A stretch of 64,000 bases of DNA, from assembly GCF_000422465.1 (NCBI RefSeq), contig NZ_KE383845.1:418241-482240 (forward strand), written 5' to 3'. Made by a program: the position numbers and the translations under genes. Positions 8,083 through 16,287 of this stretch are shown piece after piece. How positions within the stretch are numbered: position 1 is the stretch's first letter; each line of letters starts with the position of its first letter. This stretch comes from Paenibacillus harenae DSM 16969. Its GTDB lineage: Bacteria > Bacillota > Bacilli > Paenibacillales > Paenibacillaceae. The notes beneath the pieces were generated by a model that ran no database searches, was not told the origin of the DNA, and saw only the letters and a list, made by a program, of their open reading frames with translations.

Positions 8083-8109
8083 TTGCTTCACCTCCTTTCA
8101 TGCGGGGCG

Positions 8110-10047
8110 TTATGAAAACTGCCGTATAAACCGGTAAACAATTAAGCTTTGCATTAATAATCTTGCATTCGGATCAAAGGCATATTCAGGTTTGGGAGAG
8201 TTTCCAATTATCGCAAGCGATTCTTTAATTTGTTTCACATTCAAAAAATACGAAGCCTTCGAATCGCGACAAAGCTGATGGAGTTCTTCCGTAAAAGCAC
8301 TCCACGATGGAATCATGCGATGGATCCAGTCCGCCCCCTGCACCCCCCGAACGCGAAGATTAAGCCGGACTTCATCGGGCAAATAATTTTCGGTCGACCT
8401 GCGAATGAGGGAGCGGTCTATACCATTTTGGACATACTGTTCTACGGGCACGGATAAGCAAAAACGAACCACCCTCGGATCATTGGTCGGATCCCTTTCC
8501 CTGACGGCATACCGTAACGATAATTTCGTTGATGAGGTCCCCTGATGGTTTAAGACCGATAAATTTTCGAACTGATCGATTCTTGCCTCGAATTCGTTCA
8601 TTGAAGATTCCGTCAATCCGACATTATGGTTTTTAAGTTTATCGAAGACGTTGGTTCGTTCCGCTAAATCCGGATGGATTAAAAGCGGCATATCCGGCCG
8701 AGGCTTCGAAAAAAAAGACGGAGCCAGAAATGGAAATGCCATTTTGCCGATTTCGGGCAGCAAGCGGGATCTCCCGATTCTCATATTTCTGCCATAGAGC
8801 TTCAGTTCATGGTAAAAACGCAGCAAGCGCAGCTTTCTTAGAAGCTGAGCGTAGTAATCCATCGCCGGTCCCCACGAGATGGAGTAATTCCCGTTCCCTC
8901 CATTCAATAAAACACCGACTCCGTGCTTCTCCGCTTGCTCGAGAATTCCTTTGATCCAGTATGAATTTTCAAAAAACTTATAAGGCGCCTCCATCAACCC
9001 GAGCAGGTCATTCATTTCCTCAAATGAGTTTCGACCCGGGAAGTCCAAATGGTTGTGCGCGATATTTCCTACATGTTGAACCGTGGCCTCGATATAAGGG
9101 CTCTCGTCGGCCATCCTGCTTTTCGATGTCCAATCCACAAAATCAGAAGGCGGGACATAACTGTAGGAATGTAGTGTCTTCCCTTCCTTCCGCAGCGGGT
9201 CTGCGGCAAAGCCTACGACAGCCCCCGAATCCAACCCTCCGCTTAAGCTTGCACCGACTTTCCGGTATGTCCGGAGCTTCGATGTAACGGCTTCCTGAAA
9301 GACTTCACGAAACGCTTCTTCGTATTCGCCGTTTGTTTTAAGCTTAAGCTTCCCGCCAGGCGTTATGAATGTCCCATATTGCTCCAATGCAAGATTTCCG
9401 TCCGCCACCGTAATCGAATGACCGGGAGGAATTTGCTCGATATGATGATAAACCGTGGAGTGAACGTCGATCGTATCCAAAATGACAGGGATCATGAGAA
9501 ACTCGGCTAACCAGGACTCATTCAGTTGCTTCTTGACACCGGATATCGCAAACAGCGGATTCATCACCGTACAAAAAGCAAATTGTCCTGAATGATGATA
9601 ATAATACAGCGTTCGATTTCCCGACAGATCACGCGCTCCGAAAAGAAGGCGTTTCCTCTCATCCCATAGGATGAATGCAAAGTCTCCTATCAGATATTGC
9701 GGTGCTTCCTTCCCCCACTTAAGGTACGCCAACAAAATCAGCTCGCTGTCCGTCATCTGTTTCCGCCGGAAATGCTCAATCTGCAACCGGTTAAACAATT
9801 CCTCCCTGTTGTCGATGATCGCGTCTGCGGTAATGGCCAGCTTGTGTTGTTCGTCGTAATAGGGCAGCCGCTCTTTCGTCGATTCAGGAGTGATCCATTG
9901 CGCGTGACAACCCAAAAATACGAAACGGTCATGCCACACCCGCACATCATCGGCAGGGTATTTTTGCAAGGCTTGCATCATATTTTCGATCGTTTCGACG
10001 GTTACAGGTTCTTTATTAAAATGAATTACACCGGTTATCGCACTCAT
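8110..10047 (-). CDS. Lasso macrolactam synthetase (C protein) 1, asparagine-synthetase-like
   Basis: 645 residues; GGAG is 6 bp before the ATG. Domain order is as in cyclase 2: a degenerate glutaminase-type domain (about 1-200, MSAITGV start with Ser in place of Cys2, later YLIGDFAFILWDE), then the ATP-PPase-type synthetase domain with LSGGLDSGAVVGF near residue 260. The C-terminus ends YRFIRQFS, parallel to YRFLKRMK of cyclase 2. The two are clear paralogues along their full length. It is predicted to form the Gly1-Asp9 isopeptide bond of precursor 1. It lies 50 bp after the exporter gene in the same transcription unit. Confidence 0.93.
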   Translation of the reverse strand: MSAITGVIHFNKEPVTVETIENMMQALQKYPADDVRVWHDRFVFLGCHAQWITPESTKERLPYYDEQHKLAITADAIIDNREELFNRLQIEHFRRKQMTDSELILLAYLKWGKEAPQYLIGDFAFILWDERKRLLFGARDLSGNRTLYYYHHSGQFAFCTVMNPLFAISGVKKQLNESWLAEFLMIPVILDTIDVHSTVYHHIEQIPPGHSITVADGNLALEQYGTFITPGGKLKLKTNGEYEEAFREVFQEAVTSKLRTYRKVGASLSGGLDSGAVVGFAADPLRKEGKTLHSYSYVPPSDFVDWTSKSRMADESPYIEATVQHVGNIAHNHLDFPGRNSFEEMNDLLGLMEAPYKFFENSYWIKGILEQAEKHGVGVLLNGGNGNYSISWGPAMDYYAQLLRKLRLLRFYHELKLYGRNMRIGRSRLLPEIGKMAFPFLAPSFFSKPRPDMPLLIHPDLAERTNVFDKLKNHNVGLTESSMNEFEARIDQFENLSVLNHQGTSSTKLSLRYAVRERDPTNDPRVVRFCLSVPVEQYVQNGIDRSLIRRSTENYLPDEVRLNLRVRGVQGADWIHRMIPSWSAFTEELHQLCRDSKASYFLNVKQIKESLAIIGNSPKPEYAFDPNARLLMQSLIVYRFIRQFS

Positions 10048-10097
10048 TATTTCTCCAATCTTTCCGGTTTTGTTTGATAGCGGTCGGGTTGTCGGAA

Positions 10098-11903
10098 CTA
10101 ACTGTTGACGCCTGTTTGATAGTTGAGCAGTTGTCTGAACTTCCCTTTGGGCTCTTGAGACAGCTGTTTATAGCCGCCTTGCTGAATAACTTCGCCCTGC
10201 TCAATGACAATGACCTGATCCGCATTGCGGATGGTCGACAATCGGTGCGCAATGACAATAATGGTCATGCTTCCTTTAAGACGGTCAAGCGCCTCCTGAA
10301 TCAGCCGTTCATTCTCGCTGTCCAGCGCGCTGGTCGCTTCATCCAGCACTAGAATGGAGGGACGCTTCAATATGGCCCTCGCGAGTACAATCCGCTGCCG
10401 CTCTCCCCCGGACAACCGAATGCCCCGGTCACCGATGACCGTATCCAAGCCTTGCGGCAGCATGCGTACAAATTCATCGGATACGGAGAATTTCAAAGCG
10501 TTCCACAGCTCGGCGTCCCCGGCATTAGGGTCTACCAGCTTCAAGTTATCCCGAATGCTCGCATTGAAGAGAAAGGGATCCTGGGCCACATAGCCGATTG
10601 CGCTCCGCAGCGAGAGAAGCTGCTTCTCGTCTCTCAGCGTAACGCCGTCAATCAGCACTTGCCCTCTCTCCGGCTGAATAAGCCCCATGAGCATATCAAT
10701 CAGCGTGCTTTTCCCCGCACCGGACATACCCACGACAGCCGTCATGCGATTCGCGGGAATATAGACGTTAATATCACGCAGAGCGAATACCGGCTCTTTA
10801 GGGTCGTACCGGTAATTGACTTGTCTGCATTCGATTCCGTCCTGCAATTGGAATTGCTTTCCTCCGTCCGAGGCGCCTGACAAGGCGAGCTCCATCTCCT
10901 GCTCATATTCCTGCTGCAGCTTACGCATGGCTTTGAAAGCGGGCAGATTGGCCGCCAGCTGTTCGATATTCGACTGAATCCCGATAAACCTCGGCCACAG
11001 CCGCGAGAAGATGAGAACAACCAGAATCAATTGCTCGGCCGGCGTGTGGAAGACCTCTAAAGCCAAATAGACGAATCCGGCAACAAGCGTAATGGATGAG
11101 ATCCGGTAGATGAACTGCGACAAAGAATTGACTCGCACTAATTGGATAACGTTGCTCTCCAGCTCCTTGCTCATGTTGTTGAACCATTTGATATGAGAGC
11201 GTTCCAGCCTGTTGCTCTTAATGTCCTTGATGCCGTTGAAATGATCGCTTATTCCCGCAAAATAGCTCTGAGACAGCTCCGACGTCTTATCGCCAATATG
11301 TCCCGCCCTCTTAATAAACTTGCGCGAGAACAGAGCGAGCATTCCGCCGCTTATAAGCACGACGGCCGTTAATAACGGAGACAGCCAGAAGGCTAGACCG
11401 ATTTGAATCACCGTAAAAATAATGGCTGTGACCATCTGCAGGAAGAGGGAAGTGCCGTAACTGACCCGTCCAAGCTCGTTAACCATGACATGATGGAAAT
11501 CCGACTTGCGCTTGCGGAGGAAGAACTCCCACTTCGCCCCAAGCAGTCCCTGATACGTTTCCGTCCGAAGAGAACGGACGAATGTCTGCAGAATGCGGGA
11601 GTTCAACACCATCTGGCTCCGCTGAAGCAGTGCCTGTCCCCCTACGATCATTACGTATATCGCTAGTACGACCGGCAAGTTCAACTCGATCGACCATGAG
11701 TCAATGTATGCGAATAGGGTGGAGACTAGCGGCACTTCATCCATATTCATTTGAAATACGCCTATAATGCTAAGCATAGGAACGATCAGATAGATTCCGA
11801 TGCCGTCCAGACAGCTGATTACGAATGTAGTAAACATATTGAGGTACAGACGGAATCCTGAGATCTGGTGCATCTTTCGTATAAAATAGAATAAATCCTT
11901 CAT
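10098..11903 (-). CDS. ABC transporter, fused membrane and ATPase domains (lasso exporter, D)
   Basis: 601 residues. The N-terminal half (about 1-320) is an exporter-type transmembrane domain with six hydrophobic segments. The C-terminal half is a nucleotide-binding domain with Walker A GMSGAGKST, Q-loop GYVAQDPFLF, signature LSGGERQR, Walker B ILVLDEATSALD and the switch His in IVIAHRLST. Known role in lasso clusters: export of the mature peptide and often self-immunity. It is followed by cyclase 1 and preceded by B2 with a 21-bp gap, so it is part of the same operon. There is no peptidase C39 domain, in line with separate leader removal by B2. Confidence 0.93.
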   Translation of the reverse strand: MKDLFYFIRKMHQISGFRLYLNMFTTFVISCLDGIGIYLIVPMLSIIGVFQMNMDEVPLVSTLFAYIDSWSIELNLPVVLAIYVMIVGGQALLQRSQMVLNSRILQTFVRSLRTETYQGLLGAKWEFFLRKRKSDFHHVMVNELGRVSYGTSLFLQMVTAIIFTVIQIGLAFWLSPLLTAVVLISGGMLALFSRKFIKRAGHIGDKTSELSQSYFAGISDHFNGIKDIKSNRLERSHIKWFNNMSKELESNVIQLVRVNSLSQFIYRISSITLVAGFVYLALEVFHTPAEQLILVVLIFSRLWPRFIGIQSNIEQLAANLPAFKAMRKLQQEYEQEMELALSGASDGGKQFQLQDGIECRQVNYRYDPKEPVFALRDINVYIPANRMTAVVGMSGAGKSTLIDMLMGLIQPERGQVLIDGVTLRDEKQLLSLRSAIGYVAQDPFLFNASIRDNLKLVDPNAGDAELWNALKFSVSDEFVRMLPQGLDTVIGDRGIRLSGGERQRIVLARAILKRPSILVLDEATSALDSENERLIQEALDRLKGSMTIIVIAHRLSTIRNADQVIVIEQGEVIQQGGYKQLSQEPKGKFRQLLNYQTGVNS

Positions 11904-11924
11904 ATGATAAACCCCTAATGCGGA

Positions 11925-12416
11925 TTACCGCTCAATTGGCGACAGAACCGCAGCTTCCGTGCGATTCCCGAATACTGCAACGACTGCAAACCGCTCCAAT
12001 CTTTCATTGCCGGTTACGTAGTACGATCCGCTGCGCAGCCAAGCATGAGCAATCATCTTCCCCGTCTCATCCCTGCCGCTGCCTAGATAGAGCGTACTCG
12101 CGATCCCTCTGCGCTCAAGCATCTTCATAGCTGCGACAGCCTTAACCAAGCACTGACTTTCCCACCAGGTCATGCGGCTCATCGCATGAACGGCCTTGGA
12201 TACCTTGCGATGGACGAGATCCTGCTCCATCGTGCTCGTATATGGCGTCTCCCTCATATGCTCGCCAAGGGTAGGCGCTACTTTTGCGAATGGAAGGAGC
12301 TTAAGCACTCTGGCCCAAGCCAAGTAAAAATAAGCCTCCGCGTACATCCGCTTCAAGTCTGCGGGGTAAGCTATAAATCTCTTAACTTTTCTTGCCGCTC
12401 TCCTATACAAGTTCAT
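11925..12416 (-). CDS. Lasso leader peptidase (B2, transglutaminase-like)
   Basis: 163 residues, the usual size of a stand-alone B2 protein. The catalytic Cys is in WWESQCLVKAVAA and the His in AHAWLRSG, the Cys-His arrangement of the transglutaminase-like family known as Transglut_core3. LYLGSGRDETGKMIAHAW is the typical spacing block. Known role: cuts the precursor after the -1 residue (here Met) once B1 has presented the leader. The start codon overlaps the B1 stop by one base, suggesting translational coupling. Confidence 0.93.
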   Translation of the reverse strand: MNLYRRAARKVKRFIAYPADLKRMYAEAYFYLAWARVLKLLPFAKVAPTLGEHMRETPYTSTMEQDLVHRKVSKAVHAMSRMTWWESQCLVKAVAAMKMLERRGIASTLYLGSGRDETGKMIAHAWLRSGSYYVTGNERLERFAVVAVFGNRTEAAVLSPIER

Positions 12417-12709
12417 TATTCCTTTCTAACTTGTATGAGTCCTTCGGATTTAAGCTGCTGCAAGAAAGCGCGAACTTGCTGTTCACACGCTCCGGGCTCA
12501 ATTTCATACTCGGTCAATAATTGATTCACGATATCTTGTATGGATGAAGGGGATGCAATCAGTTCCCACACGCGCCCCCCGATCTGACCTAAGTTGTAGT
12601 ACTTTCCGTTCTCGATGCTCAGCATGACCTTCTCCCCGTTCATTTCGCTTACGAGGAAACCATCCGATTGTACAACAAGTTCGTTAGCGGTAAGGATATC
12701 AGCGCTCAT
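12416..12709 (-). CDS. Lasso leader-binding protein (B1, PqqD-like RRE)
   Basis: 97 residues, a small winged-helix PqqD/RRE protein: a beta-hairpin start (NELVVQSDGFLVSEMNGEKV), then MLSIENGKYYNLGQIGGRVWEL and a helical end (IVNQLLTEYEIEPGACEQQV). Known role: binds the leader peptide and delivers it to the B2 protease and the cyclase. It must recognise two leader types here, with Trp and no canonical YxxP. It overlaps the kinase gene by 4 bp (ATGA) and B2 by one base. Confidence 0.93.
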   Translation of the reverse strand: MSADILTANELVVQSDGFLVSEMNGEKVMLSIENGKYYNLGQIGGRVWELIASPSSIQDIVNQLLTEYEIEPGACEQQVRAFLQQLKSEGLIQVRKE

Positions 12710-13635
12710 GAATTAACAACCTCCCTTTTATTGGCCAAACCAACGACTCGATCCATTAAGTTAAAGGCAGAGAAGCCGTCTGCCGGGCGGCGGAGCTGGT
12801 ACACCGGGAGCTCGGAAGCAAGCCGGGCAATCGATTGAAATTGCCATTGCTGCAGGTTCAACAGATGAAGAAGGGAACTTCGATAGGTATGCACGTTTAA
12901 GACATGAAGACCTTCAAATCTGTTGTATGCCTTAATAGACGGTTCCGGTTCTGATGCTTTGATAAGCTCAACTACCCCGGCGAGAGGGAGAGGCTCTCTG
13001 CAAAATTGGGACCGTATAGGCACCGCGTATTTGTTAACCCTTTGGTAAATCGATGAATAGTTGTGAGAAAGCAATCCTAACTGTTCTATGCTCTCCTCCC
13101 ACAGCTTCTGCTGCGGATAGGACGGATAGACAGCAGCCGCTGCCGAATCATCGGATAAGGAGACCGCGATTACGTCATCCGTCATTAATGGATATCCTGC
13201 ATGTGCAAACGCTGCGGCAAGAGTCGATTTACCTGCACCCGATTCCCCGACAATGGCGAAAACCTTCCCGTCAATGACGACTGCACTCCCGTGCAGGGGA
13301 AGAATCCCTCTCTGCATGAGCAGTACGCCCATACAGGTACCGAGCAGGAAAAGCCGAATCTTCGCCTCATCCGCTCCCGGGTATGGGGTTACCGAGATAC
13401 GGGCACCGGAAGTAATGCTGTAACAGGCCGTTTCGGGTACATGAAAGAGAAATCGGCCGTTTTCGAAGCGGTAGTTGCCCGTTGTAAATTGATCCTGGAC
13501 ATCTTCCTGCGGCGGATTCAATTCAATTTCAACATCAAATTCCGAAATAATTCCATGTATTTCATATGCTTCAGGCAGAACAATTTTGCTTCTAATGTTC
13601 AAACCAAATATTCGATAATCATTCAGAGTAAACAC
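12706..13635 (-). CDS. HPr-kinase/phosphorylase-like peptide kinase of lasso cluster
   Basis: 309 residues with a GTG start. The HPrK/P-type P-loop GESGAGKST lies near residue 135, followed by LAAAFAHAGYPLMTDDVIAV; the Asp pair matches the metal/base motif after the P-loop. The N-terminal half is not the HPr regulatory domain but a lasso-kinase-type domain. In the paeninodin cluster a homologous enzyme phosphorylates the last Ser of the precursor (known), and all three precursors here end in acidic-Ser (seen). It is the first gene of the tightly overlapping K-B1-B2 block. The 87-bp AT-rich gap upstream might hold an internal promoter, but no convincing -35/-10 pair was found. Confidence 0.88.
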   Translation of the reverse strand: MFTLNDYRIFGLNIRSKIVLPEAYEIHGIISEFDVEIELNPPQEDVQDQFTTGNYRFENGRFLFHVPETACYSITSGARISVTPYPGADEAKIRLFLLGTCMGVLLMQRGILPLHGSAVVIDGKVFAIVGESGAGKSTLAAAFAHAGYPLMTDDVIAVSLSDDSAAAAVYPSYPQQKLWEESIEQLGLLSHNYSSIYQRVNKYAVPIRSQFCREPLPLAGVVELIKASEPEPSIKAYNRFEGLHVLNVHTYRSSLLHLLNLQQWQFQSIARLASELPVYQLRRPADGFSAFNLMDRVVGLANKREVVNS

Positions 13636-13722
13636 CCCGTTTAGTAAGACGTATAATCCTTGTATTTATTTATACTATTCGACTTGAAAATTCATTTTAT
13701 GTCGCTTTTTTCTAAATAAATT

Positions 13723-14889
13723 TTAATTATTGATAATATGTCTCCAAAACCATAGAAACGGCCGGAGCGGGAAATAGAGAAAATGTAATGGTTTATATAG
13801 CGGCAGCAGCGACATATCTTGCACGTTAGGTTCCAGGTGATTCAGAAGATACCTCGCTCTCTGCCTGCCTGTCATTAGGGATAGAGTGTATCGAAAATAT
13901 TTCCAAACGACGCTTTTCTCAGGTACCGGGTTTAATTTCACTATCTTTTTGATAAAAAACAAAGATGTTTTCGCCAGCCGAAGAGTCTTCTTATTATTCG
14001 TCAGTTGATGCAAAGAATAAGGAATCTTTGCATCAAGCAAATTGGAAGCTAATATGAAAGCTTGCCCCGTGAATGATTGACCGCCGTACTCTCTGAAATA
14101 ATCATGCATTTTCCCGCTGTCTATATTAGGCATTAAACGATCGATATCCATTAACCAGCGCAATCGAAACCAGGCATGCCTGGCGCCGTGATCGCAAAGA
14201 TAGTAGAGCAGGTCTTCATTCCCTAAGCAATGAAATTCCTGATTCAATATAAGAACTTTATTTCTGCGTCTCCACAGTCGATCAAACGAATGAGAATCAC
14301 TGGAGTTAGGATTTAATCGCCAGTGAATTTCAACTTGTACGGAATACTCGTTATGCCGGAAGGAAATATGGTGAAGCTTTTCTTTCCAATTATGATTTAA
14401 TGAATGTTTATCCTCTGCTTCATATCCAAGCTGTATCAAGACTTCCTCTGCCCGTTCTACATCATCTGCATCGATCAGAATATCCAGATCTTTGGAAGTC
14501 CGATGCGACATATCACCGTATAGTTGAATCGCCAGAATGGGGCCTTTCAACAGAATGGTGCGTATGCCGGTGTCCGATAATTTTACGCAAATGTTATTCA
14601 TCTCTTTAGTCAACTGCATCATCTTGATGATATTGGAGTTGTAATGATAGCGGAGTGTCTCCATAATATCGGCAGGAATAAAGGATGAACGGATTTGATT
14701 TAGTTTCAAGTAAACGATCGGATAAACACGATGATGCAAGGTTAATTGTAAAAACGAATCCCACTTCATATTTGAAGTGTATTCTCGTATTCTCTTCTCA
14801 TCCAACTCTTGAACGTCGCGCAGAATGAACAACATAAATGATAATTCATTCGAAATATCGCTTAAATCCATTTTCGCCGCTTTAATCAT
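13723..14889 (-). CDS. Nucleotidyltransferase-family protein (PF14907 type) of lasso cluster
   Basis: 388 residues. The centre carries the pol-beta-like nucleotidyltransferase signature LLKGPILAIQLYGDMSHR, then SKDLDILID, in which the Asp-x-Asp pair should bind metal. The remainder is helical. Proteins of this family often sit in lasso clusters of Firmicutes and Proteobacteria; a tailoring role is suspected but not established to my knowledge. The gene starts 24 bp after the stop of ugd, so it links the polysaccharide genes to the lasso genes, and ends 87 bp before the kinase gene. Its biochemical substrate cannot be told. Confidence 0.82.
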   Translation of the reverse strand: MIKAAKMDLSDISNELSFMLFILRDVQELDEKRIREYTSNMKWDSFLQLTLHHRVYPIVYLKLNQIRSSFIPADIMETLRYHYNSNIIKMMQLTKEMNNICVKLSDTGIRTILLKGPILAIQLYGDMSHRTSKDLDILIDADDVERAEEVLIQLGYEAEDKHSLNHNWKEKLHHISFRHNEYSVQVEIHWRLNPNSSDSHSFDRLWRRRNKVLILNQEFHCLGNEDLLYYLCDHGARHAWFRLRWLMDIDRLMPNIDSGKMHDYFREYGGQSFTGQAFILASNLLDAKIPYSLHQLTNNKKTLRLAKTSLFFIKKIVKLNPVPEKSVVWKYFRYTLSLMTGRQRARYLLNHLEPNVQDMSLLPLYKPLHFLYFPLRPFLWFWRHIINN

Positions 14890-14913
14890 GCCAGAACCCC
14901 ACTATCGTTAGAA

Positions 14914-16254
14914 TTACAATTGCAAAACAGGAATTTGCTGTTTAACGCCTTGATTCAAGCTCGGTCGGCCGACGGAATAATAAACGAATGCGGTCCCGAG
15001 CAAATCTTCCTCTTTAAACACATTGCGTCCGTCGATCAGAATGGCCTGCTTCATGACGGATTGCAGCAGATTCAAATCCACTTCCGCGAATTCATCCCAT
15101 TCCGTCAGTAAACAAAGCGCATCCGAGTCTTGAGCCGTTTCGAGCGCCTGATTGCACCAAGTGACGCCTTCCTTGCCGTATAAGGCCTTGAAGTTTTCCA
15201 TTGCAATTGGATCGTAAGCTTTCACCTTCACGCCGCTCTCTACCAAATATTGAATGATTTCCAGTGCGGGTGAATCGCGGACATCATCGGTATTCGGCTT
15301 AAAGGCCAATCCCCATAACGCGACTGTCTTCCCTCGCAACTGGCCGTTAAAGATCGTCTCCAGCTTGCGGATCACATTAAACCGTTGATCTTGATTCACT
15401 TCCACAACCGATCGCAGCAGCTTGAACTCGTAATCGACGTTACCGGCGATTTGGATAAGGGCTCTGGTATCCTTCGGAAAACAGGAGCCTCCATAGCCGA
15501 TTCCGGCTCTAAGGAACGACTGTCCAATCCGCTTATCGTAGCCCATCCCTTCCGCAACCTTCGTCACGTCCGCTCCTACCTTCTCGCAAATGTTCGCAAT
15601 CTCGTTGATGAACGAAATTTTCGTAGCGAGGAAAGCATTGGACGCATATTTAATCATTTCCGCGCTGCGGATGTCCGTCACGATAATTTGTTCCGTCAGC
15701 GGCCGATGCAGCTCTGCCATCGTATCGGCTGCGCTCCCGGAATCGGCGCCAATGACGATCCTGTCCGGATTCAGCGTATCCTTGACGGCGGAACCTTCGC
15801 GCAGAAATTCCGGCAGTGAAATGCTGTCGAACGGCTCGGATGTGCGGGTTGTGATCAGCTCCCGGATCCTTTCGTTCGTGCCGACCGGCACCGTGCTTTT
15901 TATAGCGATGATTTTATAGCCGTTCATCGCTTCGGCGATATCGAGGGCGGCTTGATTGATATAGGCCATATTCGCCTCGCCGCTTGGCATCGGAGGCGTT
16001 CCGACAGCCAGAATGATAATGTCCGATTGACGAACCGCTTCGGTCAGATCGGTTGTGAAATCGAGTTTTCCGGCGGAACGGTTCTTCTCTGCCAATTCCT
16101 TCAGCCCTGGCTCATAGATGGGAATCTCGCCAGCCTGCAGCATCTCGATCTTCCCAAGATCCTTGTCGACACAGATGACTTTATTCCCCAGCTCCGCGTA
16201 ACAGACTCCCGATACGAGCCCGACATAGCCGGTGCCAATGACCGTAATGTTCAT
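14914..16254 (-). CDS. ugd: UDP-glucose 6-dehydrogenase (UDP-glucose/GDP-mannose dehydrogenase family)
   Basis: 446 residues, full length for the family. It has the NAD-binding GTGYVGLVSG at residue 7, a catalytic-Cys region GGSCFPKDT near residue 260, and the C-terminal UDP-binding domain with ALWGLAFKPNTDDVRDSPA. The reaction is two-step NAD-dependent oxidation of UDP-glucose to UDP-glucuronate, a precursor for acidic polysaccharides. With a ManC-type gene next door, GDP-mannose as substrate is possible but less likely by overall pattern. It is the last clear polysaccharide gene, directly upstream of the lasso nucleotidyltransferase. Confidence 0.9.
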   Translation of the reverse strand: MNITVIGTGYVGLVSGVCYAELGNKVICVDKDLGKIEMLQAGEIPIYEPGLKELAEKNRSAGKLDFTTDLTEAVRQSDIIILAVGTPPMPSGEANMAYINQAALDIAEAMNGYKIIAIKSTVPVGTNERIRELITTRTSEPFDSISLPEFLREGSAVKDTLNPDRIVIGADSGSAADTMAELHRPLTEQIIVTDIRSAEMIKYASNAFLATKISFINEIANICEKVGADVTKVAEGMGYDKRIGQSFLRAGIGYGGSCFPKDTRALIQIAGNVDYEFKLLRSVVEVNQDQRFNVIRKLETIFNGQLRGKTVALWGLAFKPNTDDVRDSPALEIIQYLVESGVKVKAYDPIAMENFKALYGKEGVTWCNQALETAQDSDALCLLTEWDEFAEVDLNLLQSVMKQAILIDGRNVFKEEDLLGTAFVYYSVGRPSLNQGVKQQIPVLQL

Positions 16255-16287
16255 CTCTCATCACTCCCTATATTGAAATCCCGTCAC

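Noticed and set aside
8110..10047. True asparagine synthetase (asnB)
   Set aside because: Ser replaces the Cys2 nucleophile and the gene sits with B1, B2, exporter and a lasso precursor, so a lasso cyclase is the better call.
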